In this document: piece by piece, positions 1-8,002 of the stretch
How the letters are laid out: each line of letters starts with the position of its first letter
Position numbering within the stretch: position 1 is the stretch's first letter
Assembly: GCA_023663025.1 (NCBI GenBank)
Contig: JAMPIC010000001.1
Location: 249,079 to 306,326, forward strand
Reading direction: 5' to 3'
DNA from: Prevotella sp.
GTDB taxonomy: Bacteria > Bacillota > Clostridia > Oscillospirales > Ruminococcaceae
DNA length: 57,248 nucleotides
Notes under the pieces: generated by a model
Database searches by the model: none
What the model saw: only the letters and a program-made list of their open reading frames with translations
What the model was told of the DNA's origin: nothing
Position numbers and translations under genes: made by a program

Positions 1-178
1 TTTCTCACCTCCTGCTCCGTTTCGGACGAATGCGCCTGCGGGCGCGGGGAGGGGAATTTCGCCCTCTGCGGAGGGCGACCAAAGGGCGCCGCCCTTTGGA
101 AACCTGCCGCCTTTGAAAAGGCGGGCGAAACTTTTAGTCGCGGCTTCGCCGCCCAATACTCGTTACATGTTCTGCTGC
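1..178. repeat. GC-rich dispersed repeat, left end
   Basis: Series of short GC-rich palindromes, including GCCCTCTGCGGAGGGC, CCAAAGGGCGCCGCCCTTTGG and CGCGGCTTCGCCG, ending in a stretch close to AAACTTTTAGTCGCGGCTTCGCCGC. The same string, inverted, is present at the right end of the window (57095-57248). No convincing coding frame. Interpreted as one copy of a genome-dispersed repeat family; a role as transcription terminator for the upstream gene is possible. Confidence 0.6.
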
Positions 179-248
179 AAATTACAATTTACCGCTTTAC
201 CGACTGCTTAACATTACGAAATCTAAAAAATACCGGAGGACATTTTAA

Positions 249-1367
249 ATGGATTTACAGGAACTCAGAAACCAAATCGACGATATCGACGGTCAAATAC
301 TAAAGCTATTCTCGGAACGCATGGAGGTCTGCCGCAATGTTGCGGAATACAAAAAGGAACACAGTCTCCCCGTTTTGCAAGGCGACCGTGAAAAACAGGT
401 CATAGAGCGGGTCAGAGCAAATTCTCCCGAAAATTTGCGGGACGGCTCGGCTATGCTGTTCCAAAGCATTATGGATATCAGCAAATGTCTGCAAAACGCC
501 GAGATAGAGCGCACTCACAAGCTGTTCTCGCCCAAGCCGTTCATACCCGAAAACGCTGTCAAGATAGCCTGTCAGGGGACGACGGGGGCGTACTCCGAAG
601 CCGCCTGCAAAAAGCTTTTCGGCGACAAGCCCGCCGTTTTTTACCACGAGTTCGAGGACGTTTTCAACGCTGTTGAAAGCGGCGACGCGGACTACGGCAT
701 ACTTCCTTTGGAAAATTCTACCGTCGGGACTATTTCCGAGACATACAGCCTTATGTCCAAGCACTGCTTCAATATTTGCTCGCTGGTGCGGGTGGAGATA
801 AACCACTGCCTTGCCGCCGCTGAATGCGCCTCGCTCGAAAGCGTGAAGCGGGTCTACTCCAAGGAGGAGGCTCTCTCCCAGTGCTCGGAGTACATAAAGG
901 AGCACGGACTTACCCGCCGCGAATACGCAAACACCGCGCTTTCAGCGGAATATGTCAGGGAGAAAAACGATCCCGAGGCGGCGTGCATATGCTCGAAAGC
1001 TTGCGCGGAGCTGTACGGTCTGAAGATACTCAACGACCGCATTGCAGACGCCTACCCCAATTACACGCGGTTCATCTGCTTTTCGAGGGACTACACAGCT
1101 CCCGCCGACGCGGATACCGTCAGCGTTTGCGTTGCAATTCCCAACACCCCCGGCTCGCTTTACAGAATGCTGACAAAATTTGCCGTCGCGGGGCTTAATC
1201 TTACGAAAATCGAGAGCAAAAACATTGCGGGCAGCGACTTTGAGGTGCTGTTCTACCTTGATTTCAAGGGGAGCTGTTCCGACGTAAAGGTGGTCTCCCT
1301 GCTCCGCGATCTGGAAAATGAAATGACTTTTTTCAGATTTTTGGGAAGCTTCAAGGAAGTCCTCTGA
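249..1367 (+). CDS. pheA: Bifunctional chorismate mutase / prephenate dehydratase (P-protein)
   Basis: Converts chorismate to prephenate and then phenylpyruvate, the committed route to phenylalanine, in the cytosol. The 372 residues fit the P-protein family. An AroQ-type chorismate mutase helix region spans about 1-85 (starts MDLQELRNQIDDIDGQILKL), prephenate dehydratase about 100-285 with the family TRF motif (NYTRFICFSRD), and a C-terminal ACT domain about 297-372 with GSLYRML and IESKN, matching the GALY and ESRP phenylalanine-binding motifs with the second relaxed. A GGAGG site lies 8-9 bases before the ATG. ispD follows 18 bases downstream, so they are probably co-transcribed. Feedback inhibition by phenylalanine is expected from the ACT domain, but the ESRP change leaves its strength open. 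Confidence 0.95.
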   Translation: MDLQELRNQIDDIDGQILKLFSERMEVCRNVAEYKKEHSLPVLQGDREKQVIERVRANSPENLRDGSAMLFQSIMDISKCLQNAEIERTHKLFSPKPFIPENAVKIACQGTTGAYSEAACKKLFGDKPAVFYHEFEDVFNAVESGDADYGILPLENSTVGTISETYSLMSKHCFNICSLVRVEINHCLAAAECASLESVKRVYSKEEALSQCSEYIKEHGLTRREYANTALSAEYVREKNDPEAACICSKACAELYGLKILNDRIADAYPNYTRFICFSRDYTAPADADTVSVCVAIPNTPGSLYRMLTKFAVAGLNLTKIESKNIAGSDFEVLFYLDFKGSCSDVKVVSLLRDLENEMTFFRFLGSFKEVL

Positions 1368-1385
1368 GCGCGGAAAGGAGCACGT

Positions 1386-2084
1386 ATGAACGAGATAACG
1401 GTGTCGGCGATAATTGCCTGTGCGGGCGGATCGACCCGCATGAACGGAGTGAACAAGCAGCTTCTGGAGCTTGACGGAATACCCGTGGCGGTGCGCTCCA
1501 TGCTCGCATTTCAAGGGATAGAGCAAGTGACGGAGATCGTGGTCTCCGCGCGGGAGCAGGACGTCCCGCTGTTCGGGGAGCTTGCGGAAAAATACGGTAT
1601 CACAAAATTCAAGTGCGCCGTAAAGGGCGGGGAAACCCGTCAGCAGTCGGTGTTCGCGGCGTTTATGGAGACCGACAAGACGACCCGCTATATCGCCGTC
1701 CACGACGGGGCGCGTCCGCTGGTCGATCCCGACTGCGTAAGAACCTGCATAAGAGACGCGTCAGTGTTCGGCGGTTCGGTGCTGGGAGTTCCCGTCAAAG
1801 ACACCATCAAGCTTGCCGACGGCGGCATGATAACGGATACTCTCGACCGCAGGAAGCTTTTCGCCATTCAGACCCCGCAGATTTTCCGCAGGGACATATA
1901 CGTCAAAGGAATAAACTTTGCCCGCGACAACGAGCTTGATTTTACCGACGATTGTCAGCTTGCCGAAGCGGTGGGAGCGAAAATAAATCTGACACTTTCC
2001 GATTACCGCAATATCAAGATCACCACCCCCGAGGACATGGCGGTCGCGGAGGTTTTTCTTAAAAATATTATGCAGGTTATGTAA
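1386..2084 (+). CDS. ispD: 2-C-methyl-D-erythritol 4-phosphate cytidylyltransferase
   Basis: Third step of the non-mevalonate isoprenoid pathway: MEP + CTP to CDP-ME. The 232 residues match the family. The N-terminal nucleotide-binding loop (IIACAGGSTRMNGVNKQ) has the GGSTRM core and a lysine for CTP contact, followed by VHDGARPLV and the VPVKDTIK segment typical of IspD. AAGGAG sits seven bases before the ATG. It lies between pheA and ispF; ispF catalyses a later step of the same pathway but appears to have its own promoter region. Confidence 0.95.
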   Translation: MNEITVSAIIACAGGSTRMNGVNKQLLELDGIPVAVRSMLAFQGIEQVTEIVVSAREQDVPLFGELAEKYGITKFKCAVKGGETRQQSVFAAFMETDKTTRYIAVHDGARPLVDPDCVRTCIRDASVFGGSVLGVPVKDTIKLADGGMITDTLDRRKLFAIQTPQIFRRDIYVKGINFARDNELDFTDDCQLAEAVGAKINLTLSDYRNIKITTPEDMAVAEVFLKNIMQVM

Positions 2085-2163
2085 TGCATGTTATTTTATT
2101 TAAGTGTGTTATATAACATGCGTAATTATTATTGATAACCGGCGTTATTATAATTACTTTATT

Positions 2164-2191
2164 TTGAATTTCCGGACAATTTTTATACGAT
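2164..2191 (+). promoter_or_regulatory. Possible promoter for ispF
   Basis: TTGAAT, 16-base spacer, TACGAT, followed 40 bases later by ispF. The ispD-ispF gap (2085-2230) is AT-rich and begins with a perfect 9-bp inverted repeat GCATGTTAT/ATAACATGC (2082-2117) that could end ispD transcripts but lacks a T-run. Weak match; inference only. Confidence 0.35.
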
Positions 2192-2230
2192 TTGAAAAAC
2201 CGGAATTTATGCATGAACGGAGAATTTGCA

Positions 2231-2713
2231 ATGATAAGAATAGGACACGGCTACGATGTTCACAGGCTTGCGGAGGGACGGAAGCTTATCCTCGGCGGCG
2301 TTGAGATACCGCACGAAAAAGGTCTGCTGGGGCATTCCGACGCGGACGTGCTCGTCCACGCGGTCATGGACGCTATGCTGGGTGCGCTTGCTTTGGGGGA
2401 CATCGGCAAGCTTTTTCCCGACACGTCTCCCGAATACAAGGGCGCGGACAGTACCGCCCTGTTTGAAAGGGTCGCGGAAATTATCGCGGAAAACGGTTAC
2501 AGCGTGGGAAATATCGACTGCACAGCAATATGCCAATCCCCGAAGCTTGCGCCGCATATCGGAAAAATGCGGGAAAACATCGCGGCGGCGGCAGGGTGCG
2601 ATGTATCCCGGGTAAGCGTAAAGGCTACCACCGAGGAGGGTCTGGGCTTTACGGGAACGGGGGAGGGTATCGCCGCTCACGCGGTCTGCCTGCTTGTGAA
2701 AACAGGCGGCTGA
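2231..2713 (+). CDS. ispF: 2-C-methyl-D-erythritol 2,4-cyclodiphosphate synthase
   Basis: Cyclises CDP-ME-2-phosphate to MEcPP in the non-mevalonate isoprenoid pathway; the family is a homotrimer with a zinc site. The start MIRIGHGYDVHRL is the family N-terminus, carrying the metal ligands D8 and H10, and LGHSDADVLVHAVMDA carries the third histidine. DIGKLFPDTSPEYKGADS is the typical substrate loop. The frame opens 13 codons earlier at 2192, but 2231 has CGGAG nine bases upstream and gives 160 residues, the usual length. A terminator hairpin follows at 2750-2800. Confidence 0.95.
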   Translation: MIRIGHGYDVHRLAEGRKLILGGVEIPHEKGLLGHSDADVLVHAVMDAMLGALALGDIGKLFPDTSPEYKGADSTALFERVAEIIAENGYSVGNIDCTAICQSPKLAPHIGKMRENIAAAAGCDVSRVSVKATTEEGLGFTGTGEGIAAHAVCLLVKTGG

Positions 2714-2749
2714 CCTTTCACCTATCCCAAACGATCGGCATACTATAAT

Positions 2750-2800
2750 GCAGGGGCAGGAGCATTGCCTGAAGCGGCTCCCATCCTGCGTTTTTCTTTT
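2750..2800 (+). terminator. Terminator after ispF
   Basis: Hairpin with outer arms GCAGG/CCTGC and inner arms GGAGC/GCTCC, followed immediately by GTTTTTCTTTT. Confidence 0.7.
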
Positions 2801-2837
2801 ACGAGAAAAATTTTCCGATAACGGAGAGGACGGATAA

Positions 2838-2947
2838 CCGAGTTTGTTTTTCCTCGCAGCCGTTCGGAATTTCGTCTACGCAAAACCGCAAAACATCGGA
2901 AGAAAGGAGGACGCGTTTTTCCGTGCGGGAAAACGGTCATATCCATG
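2838..2947 (+). repeat. Leader repeat with embedded ribosome site, copy 1
   Basis: About 110 bases directly upstream of the DUF3343 gene. It is clearly related to the sequence upstream of the HAD phosphatase at 15090-15203 on the other strand. Shared blocks are the CCTCGC region, TCGGAATTT, TACGCAAAACC, CAAAACATCG, AGAAAGGAGGACGC, a TTTTCC/GGGAAAA hairpin and GGTCATA just before ATG. The AGGAGG at 2905-2910 is 34 bases from the ATG, with the hairpin in between. Reads as a dispersed element, or a conserved structured leader, that supplies the ribosome site. Confidence 0.65.
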
Positions 2948-3163
2948 AAAAAATATATTATCTCTTTTGTTTCGGTCACAACCGCAATGAAAGCGAAAGC
3001 TGCGCTGCGCGGCAGGGCGATTTACGCCGAGGTGGCGCGCACTCCCCGAAATCTTGCTTCGGGCTGCGGCTACAGCGTTACCGTTGCGGGAGATATTGAG
3101 ACGGCTCTGACCTGTCTCGAAAGCAGCGGAATAAAATACAAAGCCGTCACGGAAGTCCAATGA
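2945..3163 (+). CDS. DUF3343 family protein (putative Se/S carrier-like)
   Basis: A 72-residue protein starting MKKYIISFVSVTTAMKAK, with the family's PRNLASGCGYSV segment (family pattern PR.iS..CG). DUF3343 proteins are small, have one conserved cysteine, and often sit beside the class V aminotransferase found next here, so a role as a carrier of mobilised sulfur or selenium is plausible but unproven. The start is unusual. The only strong AGGAGG is 34 bases upstream across a hairpin, and an in-frame ACG at 2933 lies where the related leader at 15104 has an ATG. The gene therefore may be read with a few more residues. Confidence 0.8.
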   Translation: MKKYIISFVSVTTAMKAKAALRGRAIYAEVARTPRNLASGCGYSVTVAGDIETALTCLESSGIKYKAVTEVQ

Positions 3164-3215
3164 TCCGATATGAATATGAAAATCATACCTTCGGAATATG
3201 GAGGCTTTTAACGCA

Positions 3216-4349
3216 ATGATAAATTTTGACAATTCCGCGACCTCGTTCCCGAAGCCCGACGTTGTGAAAAAAGCCGTGTTTGAGGCTATGAACCGTTACG
3301 GCGGCAATCCCGGAAGAAGCGGTCACAGGATATCCATAGAAACCGCCGAAGCCGTTTACTCCGCGCGGACAGCCGCCGCCAAATTTTTCGGCGCGGAACC
3401 CGATAACGTTGTCTTTACGCAGAACTGCACCCACGCACTCAACGCGGCGATAAAGGGCGCGGCTCCCGCGGGGTGTCATATAATTATTTCCTCCCTTGAG
3501 CACAACTCGGTGCTGCGCCCCGTTCACGCCCTGTCAAAGGGAACGTGCAGCTACAGCGTGGCGCAGGTAAGTCCAGACGACGGCGAGACAGCCGAAAATT
3601 TTGAAAGGCTTATCACCCCCGACACGAGGGTGATCGTCTGTACGCTCGGCAGCAACGTTACGGGGCAGATACTTCCTTTCGCCCGTATAGCGGAGCTTTG
3701 CCGAAAGCGCGGTATCTGCTTTATCGCCGACGGCGCACAGGCGTGCGGAGTGATCCCCGTAAGCCTTTCCGACGGGATAAATATTTTATGCACCGCGGGA
3801 CATAAGTCGCTTTACGGACCGAGCGGGACGGGACTTCTCGTCACGGACGGAAAGTACGGAATAAATCCCATAATGGAGGGCGGAACGGGCAGCGCGTCCA
3901 TGGAAAGGGATCAGCCCGACGTAATGCCCGACAGACTTGAAGCGGGAACGGTAAACACTGCGGGAGCTATCGGTCTGGGCGCGGGAATAAGGTTTGTAAA
4001 AAAACTGGGCATTCAAAGAATATACGAACACGAAAACAGGCTCTGCCGCGTATTTATACATGAGATCAAAAAAATCGAAAACGTGACAGTTTACCGCGAC
4101 GACAGGGTGCATAGTTATCTTCCCGTGGTGTCCTTTAATATCGCGGGACTTACAGCCAACGAAGCGGCGGCTAAGCTCAGCGATATGGGTTTTGCCCTCA
4201 GGGGAGGACTTCACTGCTCGGGGCTTGCCCATACGTCTTTGGGGACTGTTCCCGACGGAACGGTGAGGTTTTCTCCGTCGGTGTTCAATTCCGAAAAGGA
4301 AGTCCGCGCGCTTGTTTCCGCCGTGAAAAGGATATCGGTTTCCGTATAA
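3216..4349 (+). CDS. Class V aminotransferase, cysteine desulfurase family (TIGR01977-type)
   Basis: PLP enzyme of 377 residues expected to take sulfur (or selenium) from cysteine (or selenocysteine). It starts MINFDNSATSFPKP, as in this subfamily. The PLP lysine lies in TAGHKSLYGPSGTG. The persulfide cysteine is in RGGLHCSGLAH near the C-terminus, followed by TVRFSPSVFN. The frame is open from 3198, but that ATG overlaps the GGAGG site which serves the ATG at 3216. It directly follows the DUF3343 gene, a pairing known in Clostridia. A general NifS/IscS role is less likely given the TIGR01977-like N-terminus. Confidence 0.88.
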   Translation: MINFDNSATSFPKPDVVKKAVFEAMNRYGGNPGRSGHRISIETAEAVYSARTAAAKFFGAEPDNVVFTQNCTHALNAAIKGAAPAGCHIIISSLEHNSVLRPVHALSKGTCSYSVAQVSPDDGETAENFERLITPDTRVIVCTLGSNVTGQILPFARIAELCRKRGICFIADGAQACGVIPVSLSDGINILCTAGHKSLYGPSGTGLLVTDGKYGINPIMEGGTGSASMERDQPDVMPDRLEAGTVNTAGAIGLGAGIRFVKKLGIQRIYEHENRLCRVFIHEIKKIENVTVYRDDRVHSYLPVVSFNIAGLTANEAAAKLSDMGFALRGGLHCSGLAHTSLGTVPDGTVRFSPSVFNSEKEVRALVSAVKRISVSV

Positions 4350-4518
4350 AACGCGGTATGTTAATTCGGATGATTTGCTTCGTCCTCCATCGTAAAAATT
4401 GGGGTCGGCGGAAACAAAAAGGAAAAACAAATATAGTATTAATAAAAAAGCGGTCATTAACGTGCGAAAAAAGCAGACCGCGAAAATAAATATTTGGTGT
4501 GTCTTTGCGGATATACCA

Positions 4519-4563
4519 ATGCACCGTGCTGTTATGTAATTAACCGCACGGTGCAGTTTTTGG
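4519..4563 (+). terminator. Terminator downstream of the class V aminotransferase
   Basis: Perfect 8-bp arms GCACCGTG/CACGGTGC with an 18-base loop, followed by AGTTTTT. A second inverted pair, GCGGTC/GACCGC, lies just upstream (4451-4482). I see no gene in 4350-4650. Confidence 0.65.
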
Positions 4564-4650
4564 CGGGATGCCGGTAATGCCTCAATAATCGTCCTCGTTG
4601 TTCCGCGAGCACCGCAAACAGCTTACCGCAGCAGTCACGGCTAATCTGTA

Positions 4651-5238
4651 TTATGCAGTTACCGCAGTTCTGAGGAACTCAACCTTGCCGCTTTCGATAT
4701 CGTAAACAGCGCCGATTGTGCTGACCGCAGTATCGTCTCCGCCATTGTATCCGAGGCGCTCTCTTATAAGCTCAACGCTTCTTTCAACGTTCTTGCGGCA
4801 GGCGGAATTTTCGTCGGTTTCTCCCGCTATTGCCTTTTTGATCTCGTCGGTAATTGTTTTTACATACTCCTCCGGTTCGCCGCTGCCCATAGCCGCGCCG
4901 ACCGCTCCGCAGTGAGTGTGACCGAGCACTACCACAAGTCTTGTGCCGAGGTGCTCCGCGGCGTACTGTACGCTTCCGAGCTGGTGGTTATCCATTACGT
5001 TGCCCGCTACGCGTATCGTAAAGATCTCACCTATTCCTGCTGAGAAAACCGCTTCGGGAATCACCCTTGAATCCGAGCAGGTAATGACGATAGCGTAAGG
5101 GAACTGTCCCTCATCGCAGGTCTTTTTTCTGATTTCTTCGGACACGTCTCCGGGATTCTGTTCAGCGTTAAGATAACGTTTATTTCCCTCTTTGAGCTTT
5201 TCAAGCGCCTTTGCGGCAGGCAATCCTGTATGATGCAT
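4651..5238 (-). CDS. Beta-class carbonic anhydrase
   Basis: Interconverts CO2 and bicarbonate; 195 residues, soluble. The zinc ligands and the Asp-Arg dyad of the beta class are all visible: CSDSR (C54, D56, R58) and GHTHC (H107, C110). The ATG has GGAGG upstream. It is single, with its own consensus promoter at 5289-5317. Bicarbonate is a substrate of carbamoyl-phosphate synthase, encoded elsewhere in this window, but the gene is not in that cluster. Confidence 0.93.
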   Translation of the reverse strand: MHHTGLPAAKALEKLKEGNKRYLNAEQNPGDVSEEIRKKTCDEGQFPYAIVITCSDSRVIPEAVFSAGIGEIFTIRVAGNVMDNHQLGSVQYAAEHLGTRLVVVLGHTHCGAVGAAMGSGEPEEYVKTITDEIKKAIAGETDENSACRKNVERSVELIRERLGYNGGDDTAVSTIGAVYDIESGKVEFLRTAVTA

Positions 5239-5288
5239 AAATTCCTCCGTTCCGCCCTTGCAATACAGCAGGACTGTTTAATAAAAAA

Positions 5289-5317
5289 ATTATATCATAT
5301 TTTTTTAGATTTGTCAA
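5289..5317 (-). promoter_or_regulatory. Sigma-A promoter of carbonic anhydrase
   Basis: On the minus strand TTGACA, 17 bases, TATAAT: a perfect consensus. The rest of the gap up to 5478 shows no gene or clear structure. Confidence 0.85.
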
Positions 5318-5478
5318 CTGGCTTAGCACATGATCTTTGCTGCTCAACCTGTAGGATTACAATAGAACCGTAACAAAAGTAAAAAAGAGCAGCGGAAAAG
5401 CCAAACCAGTGTTACAGTTAAGTTGAGAGAAATAAAACTTAGATTTACAATATAAGTGCGCCATAAAAAATAATGACA

Positions 5479-6192
5479 CTACACATTCTTATTAACAATT
5501 CTGCTTTCATACTCTCCCGTCTCAATATCAATATACCTCACAAACAGCGACACCTTATTGTCGGCGTTGAGATTTTCCCAAATGTGCTGAGTTAGCTCGT
5601 CAATTTTCATACAGGGTATCTCAACATTTTTCGGCTCGCCCTCGAAACTGGGGAGAGGGTCGCCCGCGCCGCTGTAGGTGTGAATAAACTTGCCCTTGCC
5701 CGGGATAGGGTCGCTGTACGCAAAGGTATACCTCTGACAGGAAGAAGCGTCCCCGTCCGCGCTTTTCAGAATGGACATGGCGAAATTCATACCCTCGTCA
5801 AGGTGGACAATTCCCGAAATTCTCGGCGTGTAGTTGGGAGCGTCGTCCTCAAACTCGCGGGTGCGCAGGGACTGCTCAAAGGTCTGCTGCTTGTCCATAA
5901 GGTCGTAAATCGTGTCGGTCTGGTCGCCGTTGGTGACGATAGTTTTGTTGCCCATAACGCGGACGGGCGCGTAAATCACCAAATGGGGGTCTGTCAGCTT
6001 TGCGGGGTCGAAAGCCTGCGTGCGGATGCCCTCGCCGTCCTCCGCAAAAATGCGGTTGCGGCTGTTCACGCTCCTGCCCATAATGAAGTAGGCGATAATT
6101 GCCTTTTTACCGCAGGGCGATTTCCCGATAAGAATACCCCTGCCGTGGTACTCCATACTGTTAAGTTCCTCTTTGATTGTTTTTGTGATCAT
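5479..6192 (-). CDS. purO: IMP cyclohydrolase (PurO-type)
   Basis: Closes FAICAR to IMP, the last purine step. The 237-residue protein resembles the IMP_cyclohyd family, with the N-terminal EYHGRGILIGKSPCGK and the YFIMGRSVNSRNR block. It is a separate protein instead of the C-terminal half of PurH, so the AICAR transformylase step must be encoded elsewhere. CAGGAGG precedes the ATG. It is the last gene of the minus-strand purine block, separated from the methyltransferase upstream by a repeat element that could carry or block transcription. Confidence 0.85.
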   Translation of the reverse strand: MITKTIKEELNSMEYHGRGILIGKSPCGKKAIIAYFIMGRSVNSRNRIFAEDGEGIRTQAFDPAKLTDPHLVIYAPVRVMGNKTIVTNGDQTDTIYDLMDKQQTFEQSLRTREFEDDAPNYTPRISGIVHLDEGMNFAMSILKSADGDASSCQRYTFAYSDPIPGKGKFIHTYSGAGDPLPSFEGEPKNVEIPCMKIDELTQHIWENLNADNKVSLFVRYIDIETGEYESRIVNKNV

Positions 6193-6253
6193 AATTAGTC
6201 CTCCTGAATTTTATTATATTTTTTTGCGGTACGTGTTTTCGTCCCGTCATTAT

Positions 6254-6380
6254 TACAGCAATCCTCTAAAAATACGCACAACTTTTGTAGGGGACGGGTT
6301 TCCCGTCCCGCCATAACATTACGCTGTTTTAACCCTGCGGGCGGGGAAACCCCGCCCCTACAAAAGTTTTATTTTTAAGA
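6254..6380. repeat. MITE-like hairpin element (degenerate copy)
   Basis: Contains GTAGGGGACGGGTTTCCCGTCCC and GGGCGGGGAAACCCCGCCCCTAC in inverted order, with one recognisable terminal sequence ACAGCAATCC. Same family as 24001-24122, 36279-36401 and 38633-38726. The right terminal repeat is no longer clear. Confidence 0.65.
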
Positions 6381-6382
6381 TT

Positions 6383-7117
6383 TTAAAATTTCCCCAAAAA
6401 GCACTCCGCCGCCAAAGGCAGTTCCACCGCGTTGCCGCGCTGAAATTCCGCAAACACCTCACGCAGGGCAAATACAAATTTTTCGTAATTCCCGTCCCCC
6501 TTTTTCAGCGAGTAGGAATGTGAAACCGAGTACCCCGCAAACTGTTCCTCGGTCATATTCATTCCGTAATCCGCGCGGAAATATTCAACCTCGGAAAAAT
6601 ACCCGCTCTCCAAAAGACTTTCGCGGCTGACGGGATTTTTATGATACTCAACGCTGTTGCACATTCCGCAGTATTTCAGAAAAACTTCGTCCCGCCTGTC
6701 CGTAAAACCGTTTTTGCCGTGGTTGTACCAAACCAGCGCAAGCCGCCCGTTTGGGGCAAGAATACGCATACATTCCGCCTTGAATTTCTCCCTGTCAAAC
6801 CAATGAAACGCTTGCGCCGCCGTAACTAAATCAACGCTTGCGGGCGCAATACCCGTATTCTCCGCAGGCGCGTTAATAATTTCAATGCCCGATACGTTCC
6901 CCCGCAGCTTTTCCAGCATATCCCCGTTAGGCTCGACGGCGGTGATTATCCAAGGCTTTACGGACAGGCATTTTGTGAAAATACCCGTCCCCGCGCCGAC
7001 GTCCGCCACGGTTTCCGCACGGGTTTTCTCGTAAAGCCAATCAATAAGCTCCGCAGGGTATGAGGGACGGTATTTGTCGTACGCGTCCGCCTTGCCCGTG
7101 AATTTTTCCTCGTTCAT
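6383..7117 (-). CDS. Class I SAM-dependent methyltransferase
   Basis: 244 residues with motif I VADVGAGTGIFTKCL at about 37-51, acidic motif II in ITAVEPNG, and AAQAFHWFD, which is typical of the Methyltransf_11/UbiE-like group that includes YafE. The substrate is unknown. The start codon overlaps the stop of the DUF3592 gene upstream by one base (TAATG), so translation is probably coupled. It lies among purine genes, but nothing in the protein links it to purines. Confidence 0.8.
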   Translation of the reverse strand: MNEEKFTGKADAYDKYRPSYPAELIDWLYEKTRAETVADVGAGTGIFTKCLSVKPWIITAVEPNGDMLEKLRGNVSGIEIINAPAENTGIAPASVDLVTAAQAFHWFDREKFKAECMRILAPNGRLALVWYNHGKNGFTDRRDEVFLKYCGMCNSVEYHKNPVSRESLLESGYFSEVEYFRADYGMNMTEEQFAGYSVSHSYSLKKGDGNYEKFVFALREVFAEFQRGNAVELPLAAECFLGKF

Positions 7118-7554
7118 TACCGCATTCCTCCTTGAAGTATAAGCGAAACAGCAGCAAAAACCACGCCCACAAGCGCGAAAACCCCTCCGAACAAAAACAT
7201 AAAGGACGAGCCCGCCTTGCTCCTTACCTTTCCGTCCTCGGAGATGTACAGCGTTTCCTCCGTCCCCACGGGCTTATGCGCCGTTGAGGACACGGAGCTT
7301 TTGTACCGCTTTGTCTCGCCGCCGTCGTAATACTCGTAAACGGGGGTGTAGTAGGTCACCGTACCGTGTACGGTCTGACTTCCGAAATCGTGGCTGTCGC
7401 CCTGCCTGCGCCGTTTTGTCTCGATATTTTCAACAATTGTCGCGTTTACCTCGCGGCTGTTTTTTATGGAATTTCGCTGAACAAGTCCGCCGATAATCAC
7501 GCCCAAGCCGATAAGCGTAAACAGTACGCCAATGCCCGTAAACATCGTCATCAT
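7117..7554 (-). CDS. DUF3592 membrane protein, copy B
   Basis: 145 residues: N-terminal membrane helix (about 3-24), an extracytoplasmic or cytoplasmic soluble section containing YYTPVYEYYDGGETKRYKSS, and a second helix near 118-140. DUF3592 proteins have this layout and no established function. The neighbouring gene 7551-8000 is a paralogue: YAPVYEYTDGGETKTYQSS aligns directly and YISEDGKV aligns with YISDDGKV. GGGAGG precedes the ATG. Four bases overlap with copy A. Confidence 0.78.
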   Translation of the reverse strand: MMTMFTGIGVLFTLIGLGVIIGGLVQRNSIKNSREVNATIVENIETKRRRQGDSHDFGSQTVHGTVTYYTPVYEYYDGGETKRYKSSVSSTAHKPVGTEETLYISEDGKVRSKAGSSFMFLFGGVFALVGVVFAAVSLILQGGMR

Positions 7555-8000
7555 AACTCATTTCCTCCCGTTTCCGCAGATATTTTTCGTGACAGCCACA
7601 CCGTGACGAACGCGAACACGCCCCCAACGACCGCGAGGATTATTCCCACCAAAAGCATTATAAACGTGCCCGAGCCTTCGTAAACCTTGCCGTCGTCCGA
7701 AATGTACAGGGTAGCCTCCGCGCCGATTTCCTGAGCGTTTGATGTTGAAACGCTGCTTTGGTACGTCTTTGTCTCGCCGCCGTCGGTATACTCGTAAACG
7801 GGAGCGTACAGCATTTTCTTATGCCTTGTCGAATGTCCCTTAGACCGCACTTTGACGTTATCAACCACCCTTGCGGCGACGGGGCGGCTGTTTTCAATAT
7901 GGGAATTTGTTACAGCCGCGCCGATAAGCAGACCGACCCCCACAATAACCAACATCGCGGACAAAAAAGCAAAGATTGCGGTGACGTTCACGTTTTTCAT
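7551..8000 (-). CDS. DUF3592 membrane protein, copy A
   Basis: 149 residues with the same two-helix layout as its neighbour (helices about 6-28 and 114-136), separated by the conserved YEYTDGGETK segment. It is a tandem duplicate of copy B. The frame also offers GTG at 8006, but the ATG at 8000 is seven bases from GGAGG and begins MKNVNVTAIF, so I prefer it. It starts three bases after the purN stop and is probably in the same transcript. Function unknown. Confidence 0.78.
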   Translation of the reverse strand: MKNVNVTAIFAFLSAMLVIVGVGLLIGAAVTNSHIENSRPVAARVVDNVKVRSKGHSTRHKKMLYAPVYEYTDGGETKTYQSSVSTSNAQEIGAEATLYISDDGKVYEGSGTFIMLLVGIILAVVGGVFAFVTVWLSRKISAETGGNEL

Positions 8001-8002
8001 AA

